Shown piece after piece: positions 43,355 through 53,181 of a DNA stretch of 64,000 bases. The notes under the pieces are model-generated. The model was not told where the DNA came from. It made no database searches and saw nothing but the letters and a program-made list of their open reading frames with translations. A program made the translations under genes and the position numbers. Position 1 is the stretch's first letter. Every line of letters starts with the position of its first letter. Location: NCBI RefSeq assembly GCF_025950525.1, contig NZ_JAPDGS010000001.1, forward strand, positions 620,001 to 684,000, read 5' to 3'. The DNA is from Stagnihabitans lacustris. Its GTDB lineage: Bacteria > Pseudomonadota > Alphaproteobacteria > Rhodobacterales > Rhodobacteraceae.

Positions 43355-43972
43355 ATGTTGACGGTTGAGAAACTTGCAGTTGCGCGGGGCGGCGTCCCCT
43401 TGCTGGAGGGGGTCAGCTTTGCGCTGGCCCCGGGTCAGGCGCTTGTGCTGCGCGGTCCGAATGGCGCGGGCAAGACCACGCTGTTGCGGGTTCTGGCGGG
43501 CTTGCAACCGCCGCTGGAGGGCGCGGTGACCGTCGAGGGCGACAGCCTGACCTATGCCGCCCATGCCGACGGGATCAAATCCATGCTGACGGTGGCCGAG
43601 AACCTGGAGTTTTGGGCCCGCGTGCATGGGGTGTCGGGGGGCGTTGCGGCGGCGCTGGCGGCGATGAACCTGGGGGCGCTGCGCGACCGGCGGGGGGCCG
43701 ATCTTTCGGCCGGGCAAAAGCGGCGGCTGGGGCTGGCGCGGCTGGGTGTGACGGGGCGACGGCTGTGGCTTTTGGACGAGCCGACGGTGTCGCTGGACGC
43801 GGCCTCGGTCGGGCTTTTCGGGGCGATGCTGCGGGGCCATCTGGGGCAGGGGGGGGCGGCCGTGCTGGCCACGCATATCGACCTCGGCTTGCCCGAAGCG
43901 CGCGAGCTGGACATCGGCGCCTATCGCGCCAAGCCCCGGGCGCGCGGCGGATTTGATGAGGCATTTGCATGA
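43355..43972 (+). CDS. ccmA: Heme exporter ATPase CcmA
   Basis: A 205-residue ABC ATPase of cytochrome c maturation, energising CcmB/CcmC release of holo-CcmE. Walker A is [12 protein letters not shown], the signature [14 protein letters not shown] and Walker B LWLLDEP. The family name follows from length and neighbours ccmB-C-D-G. Confidence 0.93.
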   Translation: MLTVEKLAVARGGVPLLEGVSFALAPGQALVLRGPNGAGKTTLLRVLAGLQPPLEGAVTVEGDSLTYAAHADGIKSMLTVAENLEFWARVHGVSGGVAAALAAMNLGALRDRRGADLSAGQKRRLGLARLGVTGRRLWLLDEPTVSLDAASVGLFGAMLRGHLGQGGAAVLATHIDLGLPEARELDIGAYRAKPRARGGFDEAFA

Positions 43973-44087
43973 GGGGCCGGGCCTTCTGCAGGGGGGGCAT
44001 GGGTCTTGCCGACGGCCAGGTCAGGGGCCTGACTTGGGCCTTGTCCTGCCGGTTAAGGGGGCAGGGCCGCTGCGGAGGGATTTGCCC

Positions 44088-44744
44088 ATGATCGCCTTGC
44101 TGATGCGGGATTTGCGGTTGGCGATGCGGGCGGGCGGGGGCTTTGGCCTGGGGCTGGCGTTTTTCCTGATGGTGGCGGTGTTGGTCCCCCTGGGCGTCGG
44201 GCCACAGGGCGCGCTTTTGGGCCGGATCGCGCCGGGCATCCTGTGGGTCGGCGCGCTTTTGGCCTGTCTTTTGTCCTTGGACCGCATGTTCGCGCTGGAT
44301 TTCGAGGATGGGTCGCTGGACCTGATGGCGGTCTCTCCGCTGCCGTTGGAGGGCGTGGCTTTGGTCAAGGCGCTGGCGCATTGGCTGGTGACGGGGCTGC
44401 CTTTGGTCGTGATCTCTCCGGTGTTGGGGCTTTTGATGAGCCTGGAGCCCGGGGGCTATGTCTGGCTGTTGGGGTCCTTGCTGCTGGGGACGCCGGCCCT
44501 GTCGGTGGTGGGCTGCTTTGGCGCGGCCTTGACGGTGGGGCTGAAGCGGGGCGGGCTGATCCTGTCGCTGATCGTGCTGCCGATGTATGTGCCGACGCTG
44601 ATCTTTGGCGCCGAGGCGGTGCGGCGCGGGGCTGCGGGGCTGGAGGCCGGGGTGCCGATGCTTTTGCTGGCGGGGATCTCGGCGGGGGCCCTGGCGCTGT
44701 TGCCCTTTGCCACGGCGGCGGCGCTGCGGGCGAATTTGAAGTGA
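44088..44744 (+). CDS. ccmB: Heme exporter membrane protein CcmB
   Basis: A 218-residue membrane protein beginning MIALLMRDLRLAMRAGGGFGLGLAFF, with six helices and LDFEDGSLDLMAVSPLPLEGVALVKALAHWL. It forms the ABC complex with CcmA. A 115-bp gap follows ccmA. Confidence 0.93.
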   Translation: MIALLMRDLRLAMRAGGGFGLGLAFFLMVAVLVPLGVGPQGALLGRIAPGILWVGALLACLLSLDRMFALDFEDGSLDLMAVSPLPLEGVALVKALAHWLVTGLPLVVISPVLGLLMSLEPGGYVWLLGSLLLGTPALSVVGCFGAALTVGLKRGGLILSLIVLPMYVPTLIFGAEAVRRGAAGLEAGVPMLLLAGISAGALALLPFATAAALRANLK

Positions 44745-45036
44745 ACGGCGCGGCCGACCGTTGGGATTGACCCATGTCATGGTCCGCGGCGCCCCGGGCT
44801 GGCAGACCCCGACGCGGGGGCCGGTCGCAAAGGGGGCTTGCCCTTGACCTGACAGGATGGTGAGTTGCCAAAGCCCGGACAAAAGGGCAGGACATCGCGC
44901 AACGGAAACCCGCGGCATGCAAGACCGGGGCGGCGCCGTAGGCGGGGGGCCTTGCAGGGCCAGGATACAGTCGGCAGGGCCGCTTCATGGGGCAGGGCCG
45001 GCGCGGTGAAGGGGCCCAAGCGGGCAAAGAGGGCTG

Positions 45037-45765
45037 ATGTCGATCTGGGAATATGCCAATCCAAAGAAGTTCATGGCCACCACCGGGGTGCTTTTGCCCT
45101 GGGTGGCGGGGCTGGCCTTCGGGCTGATCGCCCTGGGCCTGACCTGGGGGTTTTTCTTCACCGGGGATGATTACAAACAGGGCTCGACCGTCAAGATCAT
45201 CTACCTGCATGTGCCGGCCGCCATGATGGGGGTCGGCGCCTGGTTCATGATGCTGGCGGGTTCGTTGATCTGGCTGATCCGGCGCCACCATGTCAGCGCG
45301 CTGGCCGCCCGTGCGGCGGCGCCGGTGGGGCTGACCTTTACCCTCATCGGCCTTGTCACCGGCGCGATCTGGGGCCAGCCGATGTGGGGGACCTGGTGGG
45401 CCTGGGACCCGCGGCTGACGGCCTTTCTGATCCTGTTCCTGTTCTATCTGGGCTATCTGGCGCTTTGGGCCGCGATCGAGGACCCCGACACGGCCGCCGA
45501 CCTGACCGCGGTCCTGTGCCTGGTCGGATCGGTCTTTGCCTTTTTGTCGCGCTATGCCGTGCTGTTCTGGAACCAGGGCCTGCATCAAGGGGCCTCTTTG
45601 TCGGTCGCCGGCGGCTCCGAGGTGTCCAATGTCTATGCCTGGCCCCTGATCACCTGCATCACCGGGTTTTTCTTCATGTTCGTGGCCTTGGTCTTTTTGC
45701 GCACAAGGATGCATATCCGCCTGCGCCGCGCCCGGGCCCTGATGGCACGGGAGCGGATGGAATGA
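45037..45765 (+). CDS. ccmC: Cytochrome c biogenesis protein CcmC (heme handling)
   Basis: A 242-residue protein with six helices and the tryptophan-rich WWAWDPRLTAFLIL motif, plus His residues flanking it (YLHVPAAMM, NQGLHQGASLSV). It loads heme onto CcmE. The 292-bp gap before it has no gene; it holds one CAGTCGGCAGGGC motif. Confidence 0.96.
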   Translation: MSIWEYANPKKFMATTGVLLPWVAGLAFGLIALGLTWGFFFTGDDYKQGSTVKIIYLHVPAAMMGVGAWFMMLAGSLIWLIRRHHVSALAARAAAPVGLTFTLIGLVTGAIWGQPMWGTWWAWDPRLTAFLILFLFYLGYLALWAAIEDPDTAADLTAVLCLVGSVFAFLSRYAVLFWNQGLHQGASLSVAGGSEVSNVYAWPLITCITGFFFMFVALVFLRTRMHIRLRRARALMARERME

Positions 45766-45911
45766 TGCCCGACCTTGGGAAATATGCCGTCACGGTGCTG
45801 GCGGCCTATGGCGCCTCGTTGGCCCTGATCGCCGGGCTGGTCGGCCTGACGCTGTGGCAAGGCGCAGGCGCCAAGCGCAAACTGGATGCCCTGGAAAGGA
45901 ACCCCGACTGA
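45762..45911 (+). CDS. ccmD: Heme exporter small protein CcmD
   Basis: A 49-residue single-helix protein, MMPDLGKYAVTVLAAYGASLALIAGLVGLTLWQGA then a basic tail. Position between ccmC and ccmG and the Tyr-containing N-terminus (GKYAVTVLAAYG) are typical of CcmD, which helps release holo-CcmE. Its start overlaps the ccmC stop. Confidence 0.9.
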   Translation: MMPDLGKYAVTVLAAYGASLALIAGLVGLTLWQGAGAKRKLDALERNPD

Positions 45912-46450
45912 TGGCCTTTCGCCCGCTGTATTTCGCCCCCGTCGTGATCTTTGCCGCGTTGATCGGTGCAGTCATCATCCCCAAGCTGTCGGACCAGGCG
46001 ACTGAGGGCAACCCCGCGCTGCCCTCGACCCGGGTGGGGCAAGAGGCCCCCGCCCTGACGCTGACCGCCTTTGGCAAGGACAAGGCGCCCACAGCCGAGG
46101 ATCTGCGCAAACCGGGGCTCAAGCTGGTGAACTTCTGGGCCTCGTGGTGCCAGCCCTGCCGCGTCGAACATCCGATGCTGGAGCGGTTGAAGGCCGAGGG
46201 GATCACGATCCACGGCATCAACTACAAGGACAAGCCCGAGGCGGCCCAAGGTTTCCTGGCCGAGATGGGCAATCCCTTTGCCATGATCGGCGCCGACGAG
46301 GGGCGCACCGCGCTGGACTGGGGCGTCTATGGCGTCCCCGAGACCTATGTGATCGACGGCACCGGCAAGGTGGTCTTCCGCCTGGCCGGGCCGATCACCG
46401 AAGACAACCTGATGCGCCAACTGCGCCCCGCCATGGACGCGGCCAAGTGA
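45911..46450 (+). CDS. ccmG: Thiol:disulfide interchange protein CcmG/DsbE
   Basis: A 179-residue membrane-anchored thioredoxin. An N-terminal helix is followed by NFWASWCQPCRVEHP with the redox-active CxxC and by the cis-Pro region YGVPETYVIDG. It keeps apocytochrome c cysteines reduced for heme attachment. Overlaps ccmD by 1 bp. Confidence 0.95.
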   Translation: MAFRPLYFAPVVIFAALIGAVIIPKLSDQATEGNPALPSTRVGQEAPALTLTAFGKDKAPTAEDLRKPGLKLVNFWASWCQPCRVEHPMLERLKAEGITIHGINYKDKPEAAQGFLAEMGNPFAMIGADEGRTALDWGVYGVPETYVIDGTGKVVFRLAGPITEDNLMRQLRPAMDAAK

Positions 46451-46480
46451 CCTGTCCCCGGGCCAGGCGCGGCCCGGGTG

Positions 46481-48049
46481 TCACAAGATCAGCGCATCGA
46501 CCAGGCCCGCCAGGCTGGAGACGCCCTGAAAGACCACGCCCTGTCCCGGCGCGAAATGCAGCTCGGCGTGACCTGCGACCATGACGCCGAACATGGCCAC
46601 GACCTGGGCCGAGGTCAGGCCGCTGGGCACCGGCAAGACCAGAGCCAGGCGGTCGCCGCTTTGGAAATCGGTGATCACATCCATCCCCGGCAATTGCCCG
46701 CCCGAGACGCCAAAGACGAAGACATCGGCCCCCTCCCCCCCTGTCAGCGTGTCGTCCTGCGCCCCGCCCTCCAACCGGTCATCGCCCGGGCCGCCGATCA
46801 GCACGTCCTGACCCATCCCGCCGATCAGCGTGTCCCTGCCGAAGCCGCCGTCCAGCGTGTCATTGCCCTGCAAGCCCATCAGCAGATTGCCCACCCGGTT
46901 GCCATGCAGCCAATCCGCGCCTTGGGCGCCGATCACGTTCTCGATCCCCTGCAGGACATCGCTGCCCTGGCCCGTCGCCTGCGCCTCTGTCAGCCGCAGA
47001 TCGACCCGCAGCGGCGCCGTGCCGGTAAAGACCGCCGTATCCTTTCCGGCCCCGCCGAAGATCAGGTCATCCCCCATCCCGCCGTTCAGCGTGTCGTGTC
47101 CCGTCCCGCCGTAAAGCCCGTCATCGCCCGCAAGGCCCAGCAACCGGTCATCGCCGCCATAGCCGGTCAGCAGGCTTGCGACTGCGCCCGCAGCCCCGAC
47201 CAGCACTTGCGACCCCGCGCCGCGCAGGCCCAGCCATTCGCCGTAATCCCGCCCGCCCAGGGAAAATCCCGCCCCGCCCAAGTCCCAATCCGTGACCCGC
47301 AACAGCGTCGTGCCCTCGGCATCGGCCAGGCGCAGCGACTCGGGCGCCAGTCCCGCCAGGCCCGAAAGCTCCAGCCGCCCGGTCAGCTGGAACCCGGTCA
47401 GCACCGCCGCCATCCGCCCCGCCACATCGGCGAAACCGGTGAAATGACCGGTCAACACCAGGCGCAGATCCCCCAGCTGCAAGGTCGCGCTGTCCTCGGT
47501 CAGACGATAGGCAAAGACCAGTTGGCCATCGTGGCGCAGGCCCAGGCCCGTCATCCCGTGATCGGCCAGCGCCGTCAGCCAGGCCGCGCGTTCCTCCGCC
47601 GTCATCGTGTCGATCCGGTCGGCCTGAAGCCCCAGGTTCTGCAAGGCGCGCAGGGCGGCGAAACTGGCGGGCGGCGCGCCGATCAGCGTCAGGCTCTGCG
47701 CCCCGCTGTTCAGCGTCATGCCGTTGGGCATCATGACGATGTCCAGGATGCCCACACCGCCCTGCAACGTGGACACGACCGGGATCAACCCCGTGGCCAG
47801 CGCCCGGTCCAGCGCCGCTTGCAATTGGCCCGCCTTCGAGATCGGCCCAATGCCATAGGCCGCCACCCGAACCTCGTAGTCGCCCCATTGCAGCCGCACC
47901 CCCCCGGCCGAGACCTGAAGCGCCCGCCCCGGCCCCTGAAGGTCCATGGCCGCCAGAGCCGCACCATGGTCCAGCGCGAAGGACAGGCCCGCCAGGCCCT
48001 GCGCCTCTAACCGGTCGATAACCAGATTCGTCAAAGTCACTTTGGCCAC
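46481..48049 (-). CDS. RTX calcium-binding protein of unknown function
   Basis: A 522-residue protein. The first 290 residues have no recognised domain. Residues about 300-450 hold GGxGxDxL-type repeats (GGTGHDTLNGGMGDDLIFGG, GGPGDDRLEGGAQDDTLTGG), and the end (GVSGGQLPGMDVITDFQSGDRLAL) resembles a type I secretion tail. No protease motif is seen. The GTG start with GAGGTG upstream is preferred over an ATG 21 codons earlier. The gene is divergent from a lipoprotein and ends 31 bp after ccmG, convergently. Confidence 0.82.
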   Translation of the reverse strand: MAKVTLTNLVIDRLEAQGLAGLSFALDHGAALAAMDLQGPGRALQVSAGGVRLQWGDYEVRVAAYGIGPISKAGQLQAALDRALATGLIPVVSTLQGGVGILDIVMMPNGMTLNSGAQSLTLIGAPPASFAALRALQNLGLQADRIDTMTAEERAAWLTALADHGMTGLGLRHDGQLVFAYRLTEDSATLQLGDLRLVLTGHFTGFADVAGRMAAVLTGFQLTGRLELSGLAGLAPESLRLADAEGTTLLRVTDWDLGGAGFSLGGRDYGEWLGLRGAGSQVLVGAAGAVASLLTGYGGDDRLLGLAGDDGLYGGTGHDTLNGGMGDDLIFGGAGKDTAVFTGTAPLRVDLRLTEAQATGQGSDVLQGIENVIGAQGADWLHGNRVGNLLMGLQGNDTLDGGFGRDTLIGGMGQDVLIGGPGDDRLEGGAQDDTLTGGEGADVFVFGVSGGQLPGMDVITDFQSGDRLALVLPVPSGLTSAQVVAMFGVMVAGHAELHFAPGQGVVFQGVSSLAGLVDALIL

Positions 48050-48106
48050 AACACACCTCGGAGTAGAAACAGAGCCCCGGGTTCGGTCTACGAGTGGAGC
48101 GCATTT

Positions 48107-48757
48107 GTGCAAAGTTTTATCAAAGTTAACCTGATGGCCCTCGTGGCCCTATGGTTTACGCTGCCACTGGGGGCGCTGGCCTTGGGGCTGGCGGCCTGCG
48201 GGTCGACGCATCTGCGCTATGGGATCGAGGCGGGGGAATGGGCGGCGCTGAACCGCACCGAGGCAGAGTTCCTGGGCCCCTATGACAGCGGGCTGGGCGG
48301 CAGCTTTACCGACCAGGTGCTGAACCAGGGCACCCGGGTGCGGCTTTACCGCGCGCCCGAGGTGGACCTTGGCTTTTGTTCGGACCAGTGGCGCTATGGG
48401 GTGCGTGGCTCCCCCTTTGCGGCGGTGCTGCCCGAGGGGATCGGCATCTTCACCGATCCGGCGGCGGTGGTGGGGGTCAGCCTGGGGCTGCGGGCGGAAC
48501 GTTTCGTCTGGCGCGACCTGGGGCGCCAGTGGCGGGGCGGGATCGGGCTGGGGCTGCAGGCCGACTGGGTCAAGATCCGCGCGCGCTCGCCGCTGATCGA
48601 CCTGACGCATGAGACGACGGTGATTTCGCTGCCCGTGACCTTGGCCCTGCGTCATCCGCTGTGGGGCGGAGAGGTCGAAATCTGGGTCCGGCAGTCCTGG
48701 GCTCAGGGCGGGTCACAGGGTCAGGCTCTGGGCATCGGGTTCCGCCAAGCCTATTAA
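48107..48757 (+). CDS. Putative lipoprotein of unknown function
   Basis: A 216-residue protein with a signal sequence ending in the lipobox LAAC (GALALGLAACGSTH), so probably lipid-anchored. The rest (YGIEAGEWAALNRTEAEFLGPYD, GIGLGLQADWVKI, PLWGGEVEIWVRQSWAQGG) alternates hydrophobic residues like an outer-membrane beta-sheet. The GTG start is supported by GGAG 7 nt upstream. No family recognised. It is divergent from the RTX gene, with a shared 57-bp spacer. Confidence 0.6.
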   Translation: MQSFIKVNLMALVALWFTLPLGALALGLAACGSTHLRYGIEAGEWAALNRTEAEFLGPYDSGLGGSFTDQVLNQGTRVRLYRAPEVDLGFCSDQWRYGVRGSPFAAVLPEGIGIFTDPAAVVGVSLGLRAERFVWRDLGRQWRGGIGLGLQADWVKIRARSPLIDLTHETTVISLPVTLALRHPLWGGEVEIWVRQSWAQGGSQGQALGIGFRQAY

Positions 48758-48812
48758 GTCACGGAAAAGGGCCGAGGTTTCCCCCGGCCCGCAAGCGTTG
48801 TTGGGGAATGGC

Positions 48813-49805
48813 TTAGGCCTCGACCGCCCCGCGCGAACGGCGGCCACCGCGACGGCCCGAGGCGGCTGCGGAATGGGCGGCAGAGGCCTCGGCAAAGGTC
48901 GCTCCGGCTTCGACGGCCTCCAGCACCTTGGCGAAACGAATCCATTCGGCGCCATTGGCGTCATGGTTCATCAGGAAGTTGGCGGCGCGGATCGCCTCCA
49001 TCTCTTGCTGGCGGACCGGGTTCATGATGGCGCTGGTCATGCCGGCGCAGATCGCCATGGGCAGGAAGGCGCCGTTGATCCCGTGCCGATGCGGCAGGCC
49101 GAAAGAGATGTTGGACGCGCCACAGGTCGTGTTCACACCCAGTTCGTCGCGCAGACGACGGACCAGGGCGAAGACCTGCTGACCGGCGCTTCCCATGGCG
49201 CCCACCGGCATGACCAAGGGGTCAACCACGATGTCATGGGCCGGGATGCCGAAATCGGCGGCGCGCTGGACGATCTTTTTGGCCACCGCGAAACGGACGT
49301 CGGGGTCCTGGGAAATCCCGGTGTCGTCGTTGGAAATCGCCACCACGGGGACGTTGTATTTCTTGACCAGCGGCAGGACGAGTTCCAGACGCTCTTCCTC
49401 ACCCGTGACCGAGTTCAACAAGGGCCGACCCTCGCAGGCCATCAAACCGGCCTCAAGCGCGCCGGGGACCGACGAGTCGATGCACAGCGGCACGTCAACG
49501 GTTTGCTGGACGATCTCGATCAGGGCCTTCATCAAGGGCGGCTCGACGAAGTTGTTGTCCGCATAGCGCGGGTCTTTCGCCATCATGTTGGTGAAGACCG
49601 CGCCCGAATTCACGTCCAGGACGGTCGCGCCGCAAGCCACCTGCTCCAGCGCGTCGCGGATGACGGTTTCGTAATTCCCGGCCTCAAGTTCCAGCGCCAG
49701 CTTTTTGCGGCCGGTGGGGTTGATGCGCTCGCCGATGACGCAGAAGGGCTCGTCAAAGCCGATGATGACGGTCTTGGTTTTCGATTCGATGACGGTGCGG
49801 GTCAT
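48813..49805 (-). CDS. Methyltetrahydrofolate:corrinoid methyltransferase
   Basis: A 330-residue pterin-binding TIM-barrel enzyme: VIGERINPTGRKK, ATVLDVNSGAVF, PLCIDSSVPGALEAGL, GVNTTCGASNISFGLPHR. It resembles the folate half of methionine synthase. In Rhodobacterales methionine synthase is split into separate homocysteine, folate and B12 proteins, and this is probably the folate part. It follows the MetF-like gene by 7 bp in the operon. Confidence 0.85.
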   Translation of the reverse strand: MTRTVIESKTKTVIIGFDEPFCVIGERINPTGRKKLALELEAGNYETVIRDALEQVACGATVLDVNSGAVFTNMMAKDPRYADNNFVEPPLMKALIEIVQQTVDVPLCIDSSVPGALEAGLMACEGRPLLNSVTGEEERLELVLPLVKKYNVPVVAISNDDTGISQDPDVRFAVAKKIVQRAADFGIPAHDIVVDPLVMPVGAMGSAGQQVFALVRRLRDELGVNTTCGASNISFGLPHRHGINGAFLPMAICAGMTSAIMNPVRQQEMEAIRAANFLMNHDANGAEWIRFAKVLEAVEAGATFAEASAAHSAAASGRRGGRRSRGAVEA

Positions 49806-49812
49806 GTTTTCC

Positions 49813-50727
49813 TCAGGCGTTCATGGGGACGCCCGAGGCGCCGCCGTTGTCAGTGACCCATTGGGCATTGGTCTTGATGCCGCCCAAGGGGAAGAAATGG
49901 ACTTGTTCGATGTTGAAATTCGGCGTCTGGGCGGCGTGCTGCGCCAGTTCCGCCACGAAGTCCGTGGGTTCATAGGGCAGCAGCAGCTTGGTCACATCCA
50001 TGGCGCGCTTTTGCAAGACGCGCAGCGAGGGGCCAACCCCGCAGGCGATGGCGAATTTGATCAGCGTTTGCAGCTTGGCGGGACCTGCCACGCCGATATG
50101 AACCGGGATCTTGACGCCCGCGGCCGAGAGTTTGTTGGCCCATTCGATCACCGGACCCGCCTCAAAGCAGAACTGGGTGGCCATGGCGACTTTCGCGTCC
50201 GTCCGCTCGGCCCAGGCGTTCTTCCAGGCCAAGGCCTTCATGACAATTTCATCGCCGCCCTTGGGGTCGATGTCCTTGTTGCCCTCGGGATGGCCCGCCA
50301 CATGCAGACGGTCAAAGCCGTCAAACAGGCCGGTTTCGATCAGCTGCATGGAATCGGCGAAATCGCCGACCGGCTGCGGGATGCCGCCGCCCAAAAGCAG
50401 CGCCTGCTTCACTCCGGCCTCGCCCTGATAGCGCGCGATCCAATCGGCCAGCGTGGCCTTGTCCTTGATGATCCGCGCGGGCATGTGGGGCATGACGTCA
50501 AAGCCCTCACCGGCGATGCGGCGGGCTGTGGCCACCATGTCCTCAATCGGCGTGCCGTCGATATGGGCGATATAGACGCGCGTGCCCTTGGGCAGGATCG
50601 CGCGGAAATCCTCGACCTTTTCGGCGGTGCGCGGCATCACCTCGATCGAATAGCCTTTCAAAAAGGCTTCGACTTCGGGGGTCACGGCGGTGGGGGCGGT
50701 GTCGCGGCGGAAGTTGAACAGGGCCAT
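49813..50727 (-). CDS. metF: Methylenetetrahydrofolate reductase family protein (MetF-like)
   Basis: A 304-residue TIM-barrel flavoprotein. It contains EVMPRTAEKVEDFRAILPKGTRVYIAHIDGTPIEDMVATAR and FDGFDRLHVAGHPEGN, then CFEAGPVIEWANKLSAAGVKIPVHIGVAG. It would reduce methylene-THF to methyl-THF for the neighbouring methyltransferase. The start MALFNFRR lies 8 bp after the upstream gene. Confidence 0.82.
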   Translation of the reverse strand: MALFNFRRDTAPTAVTPEVEAFLKGYSIEVMPRTAEKVEDFRAILPKGTRVYIAHIDGTPIEDMVATARRIAGEGFDVMPHMPARIIKDKATLADWIARYQGEAGVKQALLLGGGIPQPVGDFADSMQLIETGLFDGFDRLHVAGHPEGNKDIDPKGGDEIVMKALAWKNAWAERTDAKVAMATQFCFEAGPVIEWANKLSAAGVKIPVHIGVAGPAKLQTLIKFAIACGVGPSLRVLQKRAMDVTKLLLPYEPTDFVAELAQHAAQTPNFNIEQVHFFPLGGIKTNAQWVTDNGGASGVPMNA

Positions 50728-50735
50728 GGGTAACG

Positions 50736-51038
50736 TCAGGCTTGCGCCCAACCCTCTGCGTTGATGAGCGTTTTCAGGCGTTCGGTGTCATAGGTGGTCT
50801 CGATCTCGGCGGCGACCTGGGCTGCGACATCGGCGGGCTCGCCTTCGACCGTGTAGGGGGCCGCCTTGCGCCATTCCGCCAGATAGGCGTCCGAATCGCG
50901 GGCGCCGATCTTCATGGCGCAGCGGTCGATGGCCTGTTCAAAGCGTTCCGACAGTTTCGCCTTGGAGCCAGAGCGCCCCTTGCCGACGATGACCTGGGCC
51001 GGGATGTCGCGCCAGTAAACGATGGTGACTTCGGGCAT
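50736..51038 (-). CDS. Small Virulence_fact (PF13769)-like protein
   Basis: A 100-residue protein, MPEVTIVYWRDIPAQVIVGKGRSGSKAKLSERFEQAIDRCAMKIGARDSDAYLAEWRKA. This family is found beside metF and corrinoid methyltransferase genes in Rhodobacterales. No function is established; the operon suggests a role in one-carbon or B12 metabolism rather than virulence. First gene of the operon. Confidence 0.78.
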   Translation of the reverse strand: MPEVTIVYWRDIPAQVIVGKGRSGSKAKLSERFEQAIDRCAMKIGARDSDAYLAEWRKAAPYTVEGEPADVAAQVAAEIETTYDTERLKTLINAEGWAQA

Positions 51039-51250
51039 TTCGTGATTCCGCCTTTGGCTGTTGCCCCCTGTGTAACGCCAATTTGCGACAGGCGAAGCCG
51101 GATTTCGACATTGATCCGTCATTACGCGACAGCGCCACCGCGCCGCCGCTGGGGGGGCGTCATATCGCGACAGGTGGCCAAAGGTGAATGTGCCCTTGAG
51201 GATGCGACATATCATCGTTACGTTGGGGGCAACTGAAGATGGAGGGCGAC

Positions 51251-52381
51251 ATGGCGCCCAGGCGTCCCCGGAGGGCGGGCGCAAACAGGCCGAAGGTCGA
51301 GCTGACCAGCTCCCCGGTGCCGGTGACGGCTGCTCCTCCAACCCCGGACGGCGGGCTTTATGCCGCGGTCGATCTGGGGACGAATTCGTGTCGGATGCTG
51401 ATTGCCCAACCGCGGGGCAGTCAGTTTTTGGTCGTGGACAGTTTCTCCAAGACGGTGCAACTGGGCGCGGGGCTGGAGGCCTCGGGCAAACTCTCGCGCG
51501 CCTCGATGGGGCGGACGATCCAGGCCCTGCGGATTTGTCAGTCCAAGATCGAGAAACACGGCGTCCGGCGGATGCGTCTGGTCGCAACCGAGGCCTGCCG
51601 GCGGGCGAAAAATGCGCGCGACTTCATAAGGCAGGTCAAACGCGAGACCGGCCTGACCATCGAGATCATCCCGGCCGTCGAAGAGGCGCGGCTTGCGGTG
51701 ATCTCTTGCGCGCCATTGGTGCGGCGGGACAGCGAACAGTTGCTGATCGTCGATATCGGCGGCGGGTCGACCGAACTCGTGTGGATCGACCTGTCCGGCG
51801 TCGCGCCCGAGGACCGGCCGCGGTCGATCATGCGGCTGAACACCGGCTTTGATCAGCAGGGCTTGGGCGATGCGCGGGTGGTGGATTGGATCTCGGTTCC
51901 GCTGGGGGTGGCGACGCTGAAGGACCAGTTCGGTGATGTCGAAGATGACGGCGCAAGGTTCGCGCTGATGTCGTGGTTTTTCGAAGAATCCCTCGCGAAT
52001 TTCAGCCCGGCCAAGTCGGCCCAGCCCAAGGCGGGGTTCCAGATCATCGGCACATCGGGCACAGTGACGACGGTTGCGGCCTCTTATCTTGGCCTCAGGC
52101 GCTATGATCGGGCCAAGGTTGATGGTTTGGTGATGACTTCGGATCAGATTGACCTTGTGATCCGCGACTATCTGACGTTAGGCCCCGAGGGGCGGCGCAC
52201 GGACCCGCGCATCGGGCGGGATCGGCATACGCTGATCATGTCGGGGGCGGCGATCTTGCAGGCCCTGATGCGGATCTGGCCGACGGATCGCTTGTCGGTG
52301 GCCGATCGCGGGCTTCGCGAGGGGCTTTTATATGCACAGATGAGCGCCGATGGCGTGCTTGAGGACGGACCTTTCCTATGA
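51251..52381 (+). CDS. ppx: Exopolyphosphatase/pppGpp phosphohydrolase (Ppx/GppA)
   Basis: A 376-residue ASKHA-fold phosphatase: [64 protein letters not shown]. It hydrolyses polyphosphate or pppGpp. ATG at 51251 follows GGAGGGCGAC; an earlier ATG at 51239 lacks a site. It overlaps rlmE by ATGA. Confidence 0.93.
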   Translation: MAPRRPRRAGANRPKVELTSSPVPVTAAPPTPDGGLYAAVDLGTNSCRMLIAQPRGSQFLVVDSFSKTVQLGAGLEASGKLSRASMGRTIQALRICQSKIEKHGVRRMRLVATEACRRAKNARDFIRQVKRETGLTIEIIPAVEEARLAVISCAPLVRRDSEQLLIVDIGGGSTELVWIDLSGVAPEDRPRSIMRLNTGFDQQGLGDARVVDWISVPLGVATLKDQFGDVEDDGARFALMSWFFEESLANFSPAKSAQPKAGFQIIGTSGTVTTVAASYLGLRRYDRAKVDGLVMTSDQIDLVIRDYLTLGPEGRRTDPRIGRDRHTLIMSGAAILQALMRIWPTDRLSVADRGLREGLLYAQMSADGVLEDGPFL

Positions 52382-53181
52382 CCGACAAGAACACATCCGG
52401 GCGCGGCACGCGGGACCTTCGGGTCAAGGTCAAGACGGCCAAGGGGCGGAAACTGTCCTCGACGCTCTGGCTGGAGCGGCAGTTGAACGACCCCTATGTG
52501 ATCCGGGCCAAGAAAGAAGGCTATCGGGGGCGGGCGGCCTACAAGATCATGGAGCTGGACGACCGCTATGGGTTTTTGAAGCCCGGCTGTCGGGTGGTCG
52601 ACCTGGGTTGCGCGCCGGGCGGGTGGTGCCAGGTGGCCGTGCCGCGGGTGAACGCTTTGGGCGACCGGGCGGGCAAGCCTGTGGGGACGGTGCTTGGCAT
52701 CGACCTGCAAGAGGTCGAGCCCATCACCGGGGTCGAATTGCATCAGCTGGATTTCCTCAGCGATGAGGCCGATGGCCTGGTCAAGGGCTGGCTTGGGGGC
52801 AAGGCCGATGTGGTCATGTCCGACATGGCGGCCTCGGCCTCGGGGCACAAGGGGACCGATCACCTGCGCATCGTGGCGCTGATCGAAGCGGCGCTTGGCT
52901 TTGCCTTTGACGTGCTGGAAGAGGGCGGGACCTTCGTGGCCAAAGTTCTGGCCGGTGGCGCCGAAATCGAGATGCAAACGGTCTTGAAGAAGGCCTTCAA
53001 GAAGGTCGCCAATGTGAAACCCCCGGCCAGCCGCAGCGACAGTTCCGAGAAATTCGTGGTGGCCCAAGGGTTTCGCGGCCGTCCCGATGGCTGGGGTCTC
53101 TTGCCGGGGCAGGGGCTGGATGCGCATCCGGACGACGCAGAGCCGGATGACAGGCACAGGGACAACAGGGCCGAGGGCTGA
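52378..53181 (+). CDS. rlmE: 23S rRNA 2'-O-ribose methyltransferase RlmE
   Basis: A 267-residue FtsJ-type SAM methyltransferase modifying U2552. SAM motif [16 protein letters not shown]; catalytic K-D-K-E appear in [36 protein letters not shown] and [12 protein letters not shown]. Coupled to ppx. The C-terminus has a 30-residue acidic extension. Confidence 0.96.
   Translation: MTDKNTSGRGTRDLRVKVKTAKGRKLSSTLWLERQLNDPYVIRAKKEGYRGRAAYKIMELDDRYGFLKPGCRVVDLGCAPGGWCQVAVPRVNALGDRAGKPVGTVLGIDLQEVEPITGVELHQLDFLSDEADGLVKGWLGGKADVVMSDMAASASGHKGTDHLRIVALIEAALGFAFDVLEEGGTFVAKVLAGGAEIEMQTVLKKAFKKVANVKPPASRSDSSEKFVVAQGFRGRPDGWGLLPGQGLDAHPDDAEPDDRHRDNRAEG

Noticed and set aside
51039..51250. Riboswitch (SAM, SAH or cobalamin) before the MetF operon
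   Set aside because: No recognisable conserved core could be found in the 212 bp.
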